A stretch of 64,000 nt of DNA from contig NZ_RSEJ01000027.1 of assembly GCF_009910675.1 (NCBI RefSeq), forward strand, positions 520 to 64,519, read 5' to 3'. The position numbers were made by a program, and so were the translations under genes. Positions 56,755-64,000 of the stretch are shown here, in pieces (the first letter of the stretch is position 1; each line of letters opens with the position of its first letter). This DNA comes from Photobacterium alginatilyticum. GTDB lineage: Bacteria; Pseudomonadota; Gammaproteobacteria; Enterobacterales; Vibrionaceae. The notes beneath the pieces are model-generated. The model did not search any database. It worked only from the letters and a program-made list of their open reading frames with translations, and had not been told where the DNA came from.

Positions 56755-57186
56755 GTGCACAAGCGAGTGAAGGTGGTTCAGGGCTGGCGGGATCAGCAGC
56801 AGAAGAAATTTGATGAGCTGCAGCAGCAGTATACCGCACTTAACCAGCAGGCACAGGCTCACCAGCAGCGACTGGAGTTACTGGAGAGTTTGTCCGGACA
56901 GTATGCAGTGGCCAGCGGTAGCGAGGCCTCGGCTCTGATGCTCAAGGGGATCGGTCGTTTTCGTCATCAGCTGGATAATCTAACTAACCTGCAGCGTCAG
57001 GAGCTGGCGCTGTCGCAGGTGGAGCTGCGCAGTATGAATAGCCGTTTGGTCGAGCAGCACTGTCAGGTCAAGATGGGCGATAAGATCATTGATAAGCGGC
57101 TGGCCCAGATCCAGCGCAAGCAGGAGCGGCAGGAGCAGAAAGTGATGGACGAGCTGTCGATGAACCGCTTTTTCCACCGTCGCTAG
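56755..57186 (+). CDS. fliJ: Lateral flagellar export chaperone FliJ
   Basis: A 143-residue, almost entirely coiled-coil protein with GTG start. It is rich in Gln, Leu and Arg and matches the FliJ length and character; FliJ inserts into the FliI hexamer and escorts chaperones to FlhA. Its sequence alone is weakly conserved, and the call rests largely on position after fliI. It is convergent with flgN, with 24 bases between and no clear terminator. Confidence 0.82.
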   Translation: MHKRVKVVQGWRDQQQKKFDELQQQYTALNQQAQAHQQRLELLESLSGQYAVASGSEASALMLKGIGRFRHQLDNLTNLQRQELALSQVELRSMNSRLVEQHCQVKMGDKIIDKRLAQIQRKQERQEQKVMDELSMNRFFHRR

Positions 57187-57210
57187 TCAATACGCTCCGC
57201 TGCCGAAGAA

Positions 57211-57645
57211 TCAGCAGCCGGGGCTGTAGCAATACTGTTGTTCCGGCTTCAGCAGTTTATCAATCATTTGCTTTTGCTGGGCTAACAGGCGGCCGTTGCT
57301 GTTGTTGCGGGCCTGGCACTGCAATGTCAGTTCATAGAGTTGTTGCCACAGGGCACTGCCTTGCTGGCGGTACTGGGCAGGCAGGGCTGAAAGCAGACGT
57401 TTCATGCCGGTATCATCGGCGCTGACACCCAACGACTCGAGATATTCGCAGCGGCGCTGTGCACGCTCACCGAGTTGCTGCATCAGTTGCTGTAGCTCGG
57501 CGTTATGCGTCAGCAATGCCTGGCTGTCACGGTTGACCAGTAATGTTTCCTGTTGCTGAAGCTGTCGTTCCAGCTGTTGGTAGCTCTTTACATCCAGGGC
57601 CAGTTCGCTGAGCAGGGCCTTGATCAGTTCGGCTTGGGAGGCCAT
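57211..57645 (-). CDS. flgN: Lateral flagellar chaperone FlgN
   Basis: A 144-residue helical protein in the position of FlgN, the export chaperone of the hook-filament junction proteins FlgK and FlgL. It shows the family pattern of a long N-terminal heptad region (ELALDVKSYQQLERQLQQQE) and a C-terminal helical segment. It overlaps flgM by one base (TGATG). Sequence conservation of this family is low, so the context carries the assignment. Confidence 0.78.
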   Translation of the reverse strand: MASQAELIKALLSELALDVKSYQQLERQLQQQETLLVNRDSQALLTHNAELQQLMQQLGERAQRRCEYLESLGVSADDTGMKRLLSALPAQYRQQGSALWQQLYELTLQCQARNNSNGRLLAQQKQMIDKLLKPEQQYCYSPGC

Positions 57646-57917
57646 CAGTCTTGCCCCTGATAAAAGTCGACCATACTGCCGGCCAGTGAGTCCAGGTTGA
57701 CCGAAACCTTGCCGGCATTCAGCATCGCTTTCATTTGCGCCACTTTGTCCATATCGACATCGCTGGTGGTCTCCATCGCCTGCTTGGCAGATTGCAGCGA
57801 CTTCATCTCATGGCTGAGTTCGACTTGTGCGACAGGCGCTGTTTTTGCCCCGGCAGTTTTACTGGCAGCCTCTGTAGGTAGAACGACGGGCTGCGAGTGA
57901 GATATTTTTCCAATCAT
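57645..57917 (-). CDS. flgM: Lateral anti-sigma-28 factor FlgM
   Basis: A 90-residue FlgM-like protein. The C-terminal half (VDMDKVAQMKAMLNAGKVSV and NLDSLAGSMVDF) fits the FlgM pattern; the N-terminal half is probably disordered. FlgM holds the flagellar sigma factor inactive until the hook is complete and it is exported. The lateral sigma factor gene is not in this window. The start is uncertain: ATG at 57917 or GTG at 57926. Confidence 0.75.
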   Translation of the reverse strand: MIGKISHSQPVVLPTEAASKTAGAKTAPVAQVELSHEMKSLQSAKQAMETTSDVDMDKVAQMKAMLNAGKVSVNLDSLAGSMVDFYQGQD

Positions 57918-58010
57918 AGTCTTCACAAAAAACAGATGTGCGGTTATTGATCTAAAGCGACCACTCGGCGAAATGCTTAAATAATTTTATTTCGACTGCT
58001 AATAATACCA

Positions 58011-58745
58011 TTAAAAGGTGGTCTGTACCCTTTGCCGCCCGATCACGGTGGCATAAATTTCTTTGCCGGATGACAGGTTCCTAACCCGGATAGACTCCCC
58101 CTCTGCGCCTGACTCCAGTGCCATGCCTTTCATTTTTGCCGTCATCCCACCCATCCGGGCTTCGATAATCACTTCCTCATTGCGCTTGACCAGCTCGGGG
58201 GCTTCGACCATTCGCGGGCTGATCACCTTGCCTGCCGCAATTTTACGTCGGCTAGTCAGTCCGGCGACGGCATCGATGTGGGTGAAATAGCCATGGCGCA
58301 TGTGGGCTAAATTACTGCGTTTGAGGCTGAGATCTGCCCGGGAGATGGCTTGTCGGCGATTGAGAGGCTGTTTGGCAACCACCAGCGGAAGAAAAATAGC
58401 CACTTCGGCCCTGGCTCTGGCCTTCCAGTAGTTGGGCTGGTGGCATTCGAGAGTCACGGACAGCCGGCCGACAGGTTTCGTCGGCTCGCTCAGGGTTTGG
58501 CGTAATGGTTGGTTGCAGGGCGGCAATGTTGCAGGTGGCTGCAGGCTGATCTGGTAGTCATCGCTGCCGATGCTGGCGGCGTAGCGCCGGACTTGTTTGT
58601 CTAGATAACGGGTGATCTCCTTTTGCACCGAGGCATGCTCTGGTGAGGAGGGAGATACATTTTTTGCCAGGCTGCTAGCCGGGACGATACTGCCGAGCAG
58701 ACAGGCGATTAATACCGTTTCCGCTCGGAAGCGGTACTTCCGCAT
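58011..58745 (-). CDS. flgA: Lateral flagellar P-ring assembly chaperone FlgA
   Basis: A 244-residue periplasmic protein with signal peptide (ETVLIACLLGSIVPASSLA). The SAF domain in the C-terminal half (VVAKQPLNRRQAISRADLSL onward, with GKVISPRMVEAPELVKRNEEV) is diagnostic. FlgA helps FlgI form the P ring. The start at 58745 was chosen for the signal peptide; upstream in-frame ATGs would add a non-signal extension. It reads away from flgB across the regulatory region at 58746-58893. Confidence 0.9.
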   Translation of the reverse strand: MRKYRFRAETVLIACLLGSIVPASSLAKNVSPSSPEHASVQKEITRYLDKQVRRYAASIGSDDYQISLQPPATLPPCNQPLRQTLSEPTKPVGRLSVTLECHQPNYWKARARAEVAIFLPLVVAKQPLNRRQAISRADLSLKRSNLAHMRHGYFTHIDAVAGLTSRRKIAAGKVISPRMVEAPELVKRNEEVIIEARMGGMTAKMKGMALESGAEGESIRVRNLSSGKEIYATVIGRQRVQTTF

Positions 58746-58803
58746 TTGCTTAAGATGCACGCTGATACAACCGTAAATACCTGAATATATTGATATATAA
58801 CTA

Positions 58804-58820
58804 TTGGCATGTTTCGTGCT
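58804..58820 (+). promoter_or_regulatory. Candidate sigma-54 promoter of flgB
   Basis: TTGGCATGTTTCGTGCT has GG and GC 10 bases apart (58806-58807, 58818-58819), as in the -24/-12 consensus TTGGCACG-N4-TTGC, with mismatches at only two positions of the consensus blocks. LafK, encoded in this locus, is the likely activator. Confidence 0.7.
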
Positions 58821-58838
58821 TGTTGCCGTTCTGGTTTG

Positions 58839-58866
58839 ACCATCTTTCATGGTGTGCCCTAGGCAC
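58839..58866. repeat. Two adjacent inverted repeats before flgB
   Basis: ACCAT / ATGGT (58839-58853, 5-base centre) is directly followed by GTGCC / GGCAC (58854-58866, centre CTA). Both lie downstream of the sigma-54-like promoter, in the predicted flgB leader. Confidence 0.55.
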
Positions 58867-58893
58867 GATTGCGACAATTAATGGCGGCAGATA

Positions 58894-59265
58894 ATGGCAA
58901 TTAACTTTGAACAAGCACTGGGGGTACACCCTAATACATTGGCGTTTCGAACACAACGCGCAAAGGTATTGGCCAGTAATTTGGCCAACGTTGATACCCC
59001 GAACTACAAGGCGCGCGATATCAGTTTTGAAGATGCGATGAGCCAGGTTGCCAACGAGGCCAGGGCGAAACATCTGGCTCGCCGCCGGCCGCAAGATTAT
59101 GAGTTGCTCTATCGTGCTCCGCAGCAGCCGGCACGGGATGGCAATACGGTCGAGTTGGGGGTTGAGCAGGCACAGTTTGCCGCCAACGCAATGGCTTTTC
59201 AGACCAGCACGACTTTTTTGAATATGAAACTCAGCGGCTTGAAAAAAGCCATTAACGGACAGTAA
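58894..59265 (+). CDS. flgB: Lateral flagellar proximal rod protein FlgB
   Basis: A 123-residue rod protein that leads the flg operon. The N-terminal rod-hook motif VLASNLANVDTPNYKARDI and the C-terminal QFAANAMAFQTSTTFLN are typical of FlgB. It forms the proximal rod joined to FliE. flgC follows after 5 bases. A sigma-54-like promoter is 74 bases upstream of its start. Confidence 0.95.
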   Translation: MAINFEQALGVHPNTLAFRTQRAKVLASNLANVDTPNYKARDISFEDAMSQVANEARAKHLARRRPQDYELLYRAPQQPARDGNTVELGVEQAQFAANAMAFQTSTTFLNMKLSGLKKAINGQ

Positions 59266-59270
59266 CAGCT

Positions 59271-59690
59271 ATGGCTTTTTCTACGATTTATGACATTGCC
59301 GGCTCCGCAATGACGGCACAGACAGTACGCCTGAATACGGTGGCCAGCAACCTGGCCAACGCCGATGTGGTATCGGGTTCTGAGCAGGGCGGTTACCGTG
59401 CCAAGCGGCCGGTATTCTCGACCGTAATGATTGATCTCAACAGCCCGGCGGCTGGTGCCAAGGTGAAAATTGAGGATGTCATTGACAGTGACGAACCGCT
59501 GCGTCGCCGCTATGAGCCAAATCATCCGAAGGCCAATAAAGACGGGTATGTGTTTCATTCTACCGTGAATGCCGTGGAAGAGATGGCGGACATGATGGCG
59601 GCATCCCGCAGTTTTGAAACCAGTGTGGATGTCATGAGCCGGGCTCGCAGTATGCAGCAGAGTATTTTGCGTCTCGGTAAGACAAGTTAG
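59271..59690 (+). CDS. flgC: Lateral flagellar rod protein FlgC
   Basis: A 139-residue proximal-rod protein. The N-terminal signature LNTVASNLANADVVSGSEQG and C-terminal MMAASRSFETSVDVMSRARS match FlgC. Close spacing to flgB and flgD (5 and 9 bases) indicates one mRNA. Confidence 0.96.
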   Translation: MAFSTIYDIAGSAMTAQTVRLNTVASNLANADVVSGSEQGGYRAKRPVFSTVMIDLNSPAAGAKVKIEDVIDSDEPLRRRYEPNHPKANKDGYVFHSTVNAVEEMADMMAASRSFETSVDVMSRARSMQQSILRLGKTS

Positions 59691-59699
59691 GAGGCTTAA

Positions 59700-60371
59700 G
59701 TGAGTTTGCCACAAATTACGACCACCAGTCAGTACAGCCCGAAGGCGGCCTCATCGGAGCCTCAGGTGGCCGGTAACGGAATGAACCCGTCCAGTAATGA
59801 TTTCCTGACCATGATGGTTGCCCAGGTGCAGAACCAGGATCCGCTGAATCCGACCGACGGTACCGAGTACTTGACTCAGCTGGGCATGATGTCGGCGGTC
59901 GAGAGCCTGGAAGGGGTCAAGTCAGGCCTGACGAACCTCAATATCGGCATGACCAATGTGGAAATGCTGCAGGCAACCAGCCTGGTCGGCAAGAAAGTGC
60001 TGATGGAGGCCAACCAGGAAATTGATATAGCCAAAGGTCAGGTGGTTGAAGGCCGTGTGCAGTTTGATCAGCCGGTCGACAGCGCCAAGGTCATGGTCTA
60101 CGACGAAGACGGCAAGGTGGTGGATGAAATCAAGCTGGGCCCGCAGGGGACGGGGATGGCGGAATTTCAGATCGATGGTGACGAGCTGGGTACCGGTTCC
60201 TATACCTTCGAGGTGCTGGCGGAAAAAGGCGACGATGCCTGGAGCCAGAAAATGATGATTGCTGCCGAGGTGGAGTCGGTCAACATCCCGTCTGACGGCG
60301 GAACGATTCTGCTGAGCCTCAAGGGGCTGGGCAAGATGTCTATGTACGATATGCGTGAAATAACGGCATAA
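59700..60371 (+). CDS. flgD: Lateral flagellar hook cap protein FlgD
   Basis: A 223-residue hook scaffolding protein that starts with GTG; AGGAGG stands 5 bases before it. The N-terminal FlgD motif NDFLTMMVAQVQNQDPLNP is present, and the C-terminal part forms the tudor-like and Fn3-like domains. FlgD caps the growing hook and is later replaced by FlgK. Confidence 0.95.
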   Translation: MSLPQITTTSQYSPKAASSEPQVAGNGMNPSSNDFLTMMVAQVQNQDPLNPTDGTEYLTQLGMMSAVESLEGVKSGLTNLNIGMTNVEMLQATSLVGKKVLMEANQEIDIAKGQVVEGRVQFDQPVDSAKVMVYDEDGKVVDEIKLGPQGTGMAEFQIDGDELGTGSYTFEVLAEKGDDAWSQKMMIAAEVESVNIPSDGGTILLSLKGLGKMSMYDMREITA

Positions 60372-60403
60372 GCCGACGAATAAGAAGCAGAGTAGGAAAG
60401 GTA

Positions 60404-61609
60404 ATGTCAATTAATATTGGTATGAGTGGCCTGAAGTCCACCACCGAACAAATGAACACCATTAGCCAGAATATTGCCAACGTGGGCACCATTGGCTACA
60501 AGTCATCACGTACTGAGTTTCAGGACATCTACGCGCCGGAGTTTGGCGGTGGCCAGATGAACGGTGTTGAGGTGTCGACTACCCGCCAGAGCTTCATGAG
60601 CGGCTCGACCACACCAACCGGTCGCAACAGCGATTTGGCGATCAATGGTGAAGGCTTCTTCATGGTCCAGAGCAACGGCCAGCAGATGTTTACCCGAAAC
60701 GGGGTCATGAATCTGGATGCCGACGGCTATCTGGTAACGGCGGATGGTTACCGTCTACAGGGGTATGATGCGACCGATACCGGCCAGATCCAGACAGGTA
60801 ACATGGGTGATTTGACTGTCAGTACCGGTGATATGGCGGCGAAAACAACCTCAAGAATTAATCAGGGCCTGAACCTGGACGCCAATTCTTCCGCTATCGA
60901 TCCTAAGGCGACGCCGTTTAACCGCGAGGACCCGAAAACATTTACCTCCAGTACCACCACACCAGTTTACGACTCGATTGGCGGTGAGCATGAGATGACC
61001 CAGTACTTTGTCAAAACCGGTGACAACGAGTGGCAGGTTCACTATGTACTGGATGATCAGAAGACCCCGATGCAAACCGAGACACTGCGTTTTGATGCCA
61101 ATGGCAAGTTGGCTCAGCCTGTCGGTGATATCAGCCTGACTTTTACGCCTGGCAACGGTGCCAACCCGCAAACCGTGGCTTTTGATATGGCAGAAGTCAG
61201 CCAGTTCGGCAGTGACTTTTCGATTAACAAGAATGCGCAGGATGGTTATGCGCCGGGTAAGCTGGCTGGTTGGTATTTCGAAACTGACGGCACGGTATAC
61301 GCACGTTATTCCAACGGCCAGACCAAGGCTCAGGGTCAGGTTGTCCTGGCGCGCTTCCCTAATCAGGAAGGTTTGCAGCAGGCTGGCGGTACCCGCTGGA
61401 CCCAGAGCTTTGCCTCGGGCGCACCATTGACGGATGTTGCCGGAAGCGGCCAGATGGGTGAACTGCGTACGGGTATGTATGAAGGCTCTAACGTTGATCT
61501 GACCAATGAGATGGTTGGCCTGATGTCGGCTCAAAGCAACTACCAGGCCAACGCCAAGACAATTCAGGTTTCGCAGGAGATGACTCAAATCCTGTTCCAG
61601 AACCTGTAG
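60404..61609 (+). CDS. flgE: Lateral flagellar hook protein FlgE
   Basis: A 401-residue hook subunit. The N-terminal rod-hook motif ISQNIANVGTIGYKSSRTEF and the C-terminal QSNYQANAKTIQVSQEMTQI are intact, with a variable surface domain between. Its length is about that of other gamma-proteobacterial FlgE. It lies 32 bases after flgD. Confidence 0.96.
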   Translation: MSINIGMSGLKSTTEQMNTISQNIANVGTIGYKSSRTEFQDIYAPEFGGGQMNGVEVSTTRQSFMSGSTTPTGRNSDLAINGEGFFMVQSNGQQMFTRNGVMNLDADGYLVTADGYRLQGYDATDTGQIQTGNMGDLTVSTGDMAAKTTSRINQGLNLDANSSAIDPKATPFNREDPKTFTSSTTTPVYDSIGGEHEMTQYFVKTGDNEWQVHYVLDDQKTPMQTETLRFDANGKLAQPVGDISLTFTPGNGANPQTVAFDMAEVSQFGSDFSINKNAQDGYAPGKLAGWYFETDGTVYARYSNGQTKAQGQVVLARFPNQEGLQQAGGTRWTQSFASGAPLTDVAGSGQMGELRTGMYEGSNVDLTNEMVGLMSAQSNYQANAKTIQVSQEMTQILFQNL

Positions 61610-61621
61610 TAGGAGCCGGTC

Positions 61622-62356
61622 ATGGATAAGCTGTTATTCACTGCCATGTCAGGTGCCAGCAGGATCATGATGGCACAGCAGGTACACGCTAATAACCTGG
61701 CCAATGTGAACACGACTGGCTTTCGCGCCGATATCGAACAGGCCGAAAGTATTGCGGTAAAAGGGGAAGGCTACAAAAGCCGTACCCTGGTAGCGGCACG
61801 GGCGGGGGGAACGGACTTTTCCAGCGGTGCCTTGCAAAACACGGATAACCCGTTTGATATCGCCATTCGCGGCGAGGGCTTCTTTGCGGTCCAGGCCGGA
61901 GAGAACGATGAAGCCTATACCCGCAGCGGAAACTTTCACCTTGATGCCGACGGCGGACTGATGCTGGGCAACCGACCGGTAATGGGAGAAGGCGGCCCGC
62001 TGGTGATTCCGCAATACCAGCAACTGGATGTCGGTACCGACGGCACTATCTCGATAGTGCCACAGGGCGGCGGCCTGGTGCAGGAAGTCGGCCGGCTAAA
62101 ACTGGTGAAGCCGGATCTCGATAATGTGCGTAAAGGTGAAGATGGCCTGTTCAGGGTGGCCGGGGCCGGAGCGCAGGCTGATATGGATGAGACGGTTTCG
62201 GTCGCTTCGGGTTATCTCGAGAGCAGCAACGTCAATGCTATCGACTCGCTGATTAACAACATGTCACTGTCCCGGAACTTTGAGTTCCAGGTCAAGATGA
62301 TGAAAACCGCCGAAGACCTGGCTACTGCCGGCAACCGCATTATTCGCGGCAGCTAA
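61622..62356 (+). CDS. flgF: Lateral flagellar rod protein FlgF
   Basis: A 244-residue proximal-rod protein. QVHANNLANVNTTGFRADIE at the N-terminus and a C-terminal LINNMSLSRNFEFQVKMMKT segment are characteristic. It shows the DUF-like flagellar insertion domain shared with FlgG. A terminator-like hairpin stands between it and flgG. Confidence 0.96.
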   Translation: MDKLLFTAMSGASRIMMAQQVHANNLANVNTTGFRADIEQAESIAVKGEGYKSRTLVAARAGGTDFSSGALQNTDNPFDIAIRGEGFFAVQAGENDEAYTRSGNFHLDADGGLMLGNRPVMGEGGPLVIPQYQQLDVGTDGTISIVPQGGGLVQEVGRLKLVKPDLDNVRKGEDGLFRVAGAGAQADMDETVSVASGYLESSNVNAIDSLINNMSLSRNFEFQVKMMKTAEDLATAGNRIIRGS

Positions 62357-62377
62357 CACTGGCTTATTTGTTTGAGA

Positions 62378-62410
62378 GCAGCACCTGCTATGCAGGGCTG
62401 CCTGTTTTTT
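62378..62410 (+). terminator. Terminator-like hairpin inside the flg operon
   Basis: GCAGC-A-CCTGC (62378-62388) pairs with GCAGGGCTGC (62392-62401) over 10 base pairs with one bulge and loop TAT; six T residues follow at 62405-62410, ending just before the flgG ribosome-binding site AGGAG. Confidence 0.7.
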
Positions 62411-62424
62411 AGGAGCAATACAAG

Positions 62425-63210
62425 ATGCATGCAGCACTTTGGGTCAGTAAAACCGGCCTTGCGGCACAAGATACCCAGATGCAGGTTATTTCGAATAACC
62501 TGGCCAACGTCAATACGGTCGGTTTCAAGCAGGACCGAGCGGTATTCGAAGATCTGTTTTACCAGATGAAAAAACAGCCGGGTTCAATGGCTGATCAGCA
62601 GAATGAAACCCCGGGCGGCTTGCAGCTGGGTAACGGTGTTCGCACCATCGGCACCCAGAAACTAATGAAAACCGGTGCCTACCAAAACACCGAGCAGGCC
62701 ACTGATCTGGCGATCCTGGGTTCGGGCTTTTTCCAGGTCGAACTGGCGGACGGCAATACCGCGTATACCCGTAATGGTCAGTTCCATCGCAATTCGGAAG
62801 GTACGCTGGTAACCGCGTCCGGTTTGCCTTTGATCCCGAATGTCGAGATCCCGGAAAATGCGACCAGTTTTAATGTCGGCTCCGATGGTGTGGTGACAAT
62901 ATCGACAGCAGAGGATCCGCAGGCGCAGGAAATTGGCCAGATCACGCTGGCAAACTTTACCAACCCGGCAGGGCTGGAAGCGCTGGGCGGTAACCTGTTC
63001 AAGGAATCAGGTGCCTCGGGAGCCCCGATTGAAGGCGTGGGCGGCGAGGACGGTCTGGGCCAGATCAGCCAGTTCAGCCTTGAGGGTTCAAACGTCAACG
63101 TGGTGGAGGAAATGGTCAATATGATCACCACTCAGCGCGCCTACGAGATGAACGCCAAGGTCGTCTCCAGTGCCGATCAGATGCTGAAATTTGTCAGCCA
63201 GTCAATGTGA
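62425..63210 (+). CDS. flgG: Lateral flagellar distal rod protein FlgG
   Basis: A 261-residue distal-rod protein. The N-terminal TQMQVISNNLANVNTVGFKQ and C-terminal MVNMITTQRAYEMNAKVVSS motifs are diagnostic. AGGAG is 9 bases upstream of the ATG. FlgG forms most of the straight rod outward of FlgBCF; its higher copy number contrasts with the terminator-like hairpin directly before it. Confidence 0.97.
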   Translation: MHAALWVSKTGLAAQDTQMQVISNNLANVNTVGFKQDRAVFEDLFYQMKKQPGSMADQQNETPGGLQLGNGVRTIGTQKLMKTGAYQNTEQATDLAILGSGFFQVELADGNTAYTRNGQFHRNSEGTLVTASGLPLIPNVEIPENATSFNVGSDGVVTISTAEDPQAQEIGQITLANFTNPAGLEALGGNLFKESGASGAPIEGVGGEDGLGQISQFSLEGSNVNVVEEMVNMITTQRAYEMNAKVVSSADQMLKFVSQSM

Positions 63211-63220
63211 GTGCTCAGGC

Positions 63221-63880
63221 ATGCTACGCATAATTTATTTGCTCGGTGCTTTGTTGCTTTCCGGTTGTGCCCCGGTCTCTTCCGTTGTCGACGTCCAGCC
63301 TAAGGAAAACGTGCCGAATATGGAGTTTCCGGAATACAAGGTTGATCCCGATGGCAGCCTGTTCAGTGCCAACTATGGTTTGGCGCTGTTTCAGGACCGC
63401 CGTGCTTTTCGCATTGGCGATATCCTGACAGTGGAACTCGACGAGCAGACCCGCTCAAGCAAGAAGGCCGGCACCAGCTTCGGCAAGGACAGCAATGTCG
63501 GTATTGGCGTTCCGCTGATTGCTGGAAAGTCACAGCCCAAAGGCCAGTTTACCCTCGAGGGCGAGCGGGATTTCAAAGGCTCGTCGTCAAGCTCGCAGCA
63601 AAACTCGCTGTCGGGCAGTATTACCGTGATGGTGGCCGACGTGCTGCCTAACGGCGTATTGCGGATCCGGGGAGAGAAGTGGCTCAAGCTTAACCAGGGG
63701 GATGAATATATCCGCCTGTCCGGCTTGGTGCGGGTCGATGATATCGACGGCTCCAACCGGGTGTCCTCGCAGCGTCTGGGTGATGCCCGGATCACTTACT
63801 CCGGCCGTGGCGCGCTGGCAGATGCCAATGAAGCCGGCTGGCTATCGCGATTCTTTAACAGTTCCTGGTTCCCGATCTGA
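63221..63880 (+). CDS. flgH: Lateral flagellar L-ring lipoprotein FlgH
   Basis: A 219-residue outer-membrane lipoprotein. The signal IIYLLGALLLSGC ends in a lipobox, with the lipid-attached Cys at about residue 16. The FlgH core is seen in ALFQDRRAFRIGDILTVEL and in GEKWLKLNQGDEYIRLSGLV. The start at 63221 is chosen; an upstream in-frame start at 63191 lies inside flgG. The stop overlaps the flgI start. Confidence 0.95.
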   Translation: MLRIIYLLGALLLSGCAPVSSVVDVQPKENVPNMEFPEYKVDPDGSLFSANYGLALFQDRRAFRIGDILTVELDEQTRSSKKAGTSFGKDSNVGIGVPLIAGKSQPKGQFTLEGERDFKGSSSSSQQNSLSGSITVMVADVLPNGVLRIRGEKWLKLNQGDEYIRLSGLVRVDDIDGSNRVSSQRLGDARITYSGRGALADANEAGWLSRFFNSSWFPI

Positions 63881-64000
63881 TGCTGATGAAAAAAATTATT
63901 GTGGGCCTGCTTGTGCTGGCCATGCCCTGGCTGGTGCAGGCCCGTCCGTTGTTAAGCCTGGTCGATATTCAGGGGGTGCGTGACAACCAGCTGGTCGGCT
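63880..64000 (+). CDS. flgI: Lateral flagellar P-ring protein FlgI, N-terminal fragment
   Basis: The window ends in this gene. The visible 40 residues begin with a signal peptide (IIVGLLVLAMPWLVQA) and run into SLVDIQGVRDNQLVG, the conserved start of mature FlgI, the periplasmic P-ring subunit. The ATG at 63880 overlaps the flgH stop (ATGA); one at 63886 is also possible. The remaining part lies beyond the window. Confidence 0.93.
   Translation, partial: MLMKKIIVGLLVLAMPWLVQARPLLSLVDIQGVRDNQLVG

Overview
The window is a gamma-proteobacterial chromosome segment, almost certainly from the Vibrionaceae. A Photobacterium-like organism is my best guess, from protein similarity as I remember it and from the lateral-type flagellar locus; no species call is possible. 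About 60 protein genes are visible. I found no rRNA, tRNA, CRISPR array, insertion sequence or phage gene.

1-12.4 kb is the classic transcription/translation block on the + strand: the end of tuf, then secE-nusG, rplK-rplA, rplJ-rplL and rpoB-rpoC, with promoters before rplK and rplJ, an attenuator hairpin between rplL and rpoB, and a strong terminator after rpoC. 12.4-24.6 kb is core genome in short divergent units: rsd / nudC-hemE; a uracil-DNA-glycosylase-like gene and a 2-hydroxyacid dehydrogenase; yjaG (DUF416), a CNNM/CBS membrane protein, hupA and a DUF1481 lipoprotein; purHD under a PurR-type palindrome; zntR and ppnP. 24.6-32 kb is on the - strand: a secreted fasciclin protein, then aroQ-accB-accC-yhdT-panF-prmA-dusB-fis, an order also familiar from enterobacteria. 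32.5-42.1 kb carries acs with an exonuclease, a cNMP/CBS/DUF294 signalling protein, an HcaT-like MFS transporter and the very large SLC5-type hybrid histidine kinase CrbS, which in Vibrio cholerae controls acs (the acetate switch).

42.2-64.0 kb is one continuous flagellar locus of the lateral (LafK) type: fliMNPQR-flhBA on the - strand, then motY-lafK-fliEFGHIJ on the +, flgN-flgM-flgA back on the -, and flgBCDEFGH-flgI (cut by the window end) on the +. It supplies the export gate and ATPase, MS/C rings, rod, hook, L and P rings, the sigma-54 activator LafK and a MotY-type motor collar protein. Hook-filament junction, filament, cap, stator and sigma-28 genes are not in view and presumably lie to the right. 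No fliO is present, and the FliM copy lacks the usual N-terminal CheY-binding motif.

The most interesting unexplained signals are regulatory: an AT-rich divergent region between fliM and motY with a duplicated palindrome; a sigma-54-like promoter followed by tandem inverted repeats before flgB; a terminator-like hairpin inside the flg operon; a long leader hairpin before purH; hairpins that appear to occlude the ribosome-binding sites of rpoC and of the DUF1481 lipoprotein gene; and a short repeat element around the hemE terminator. I did not find a convincing wholly new multi-gene system.
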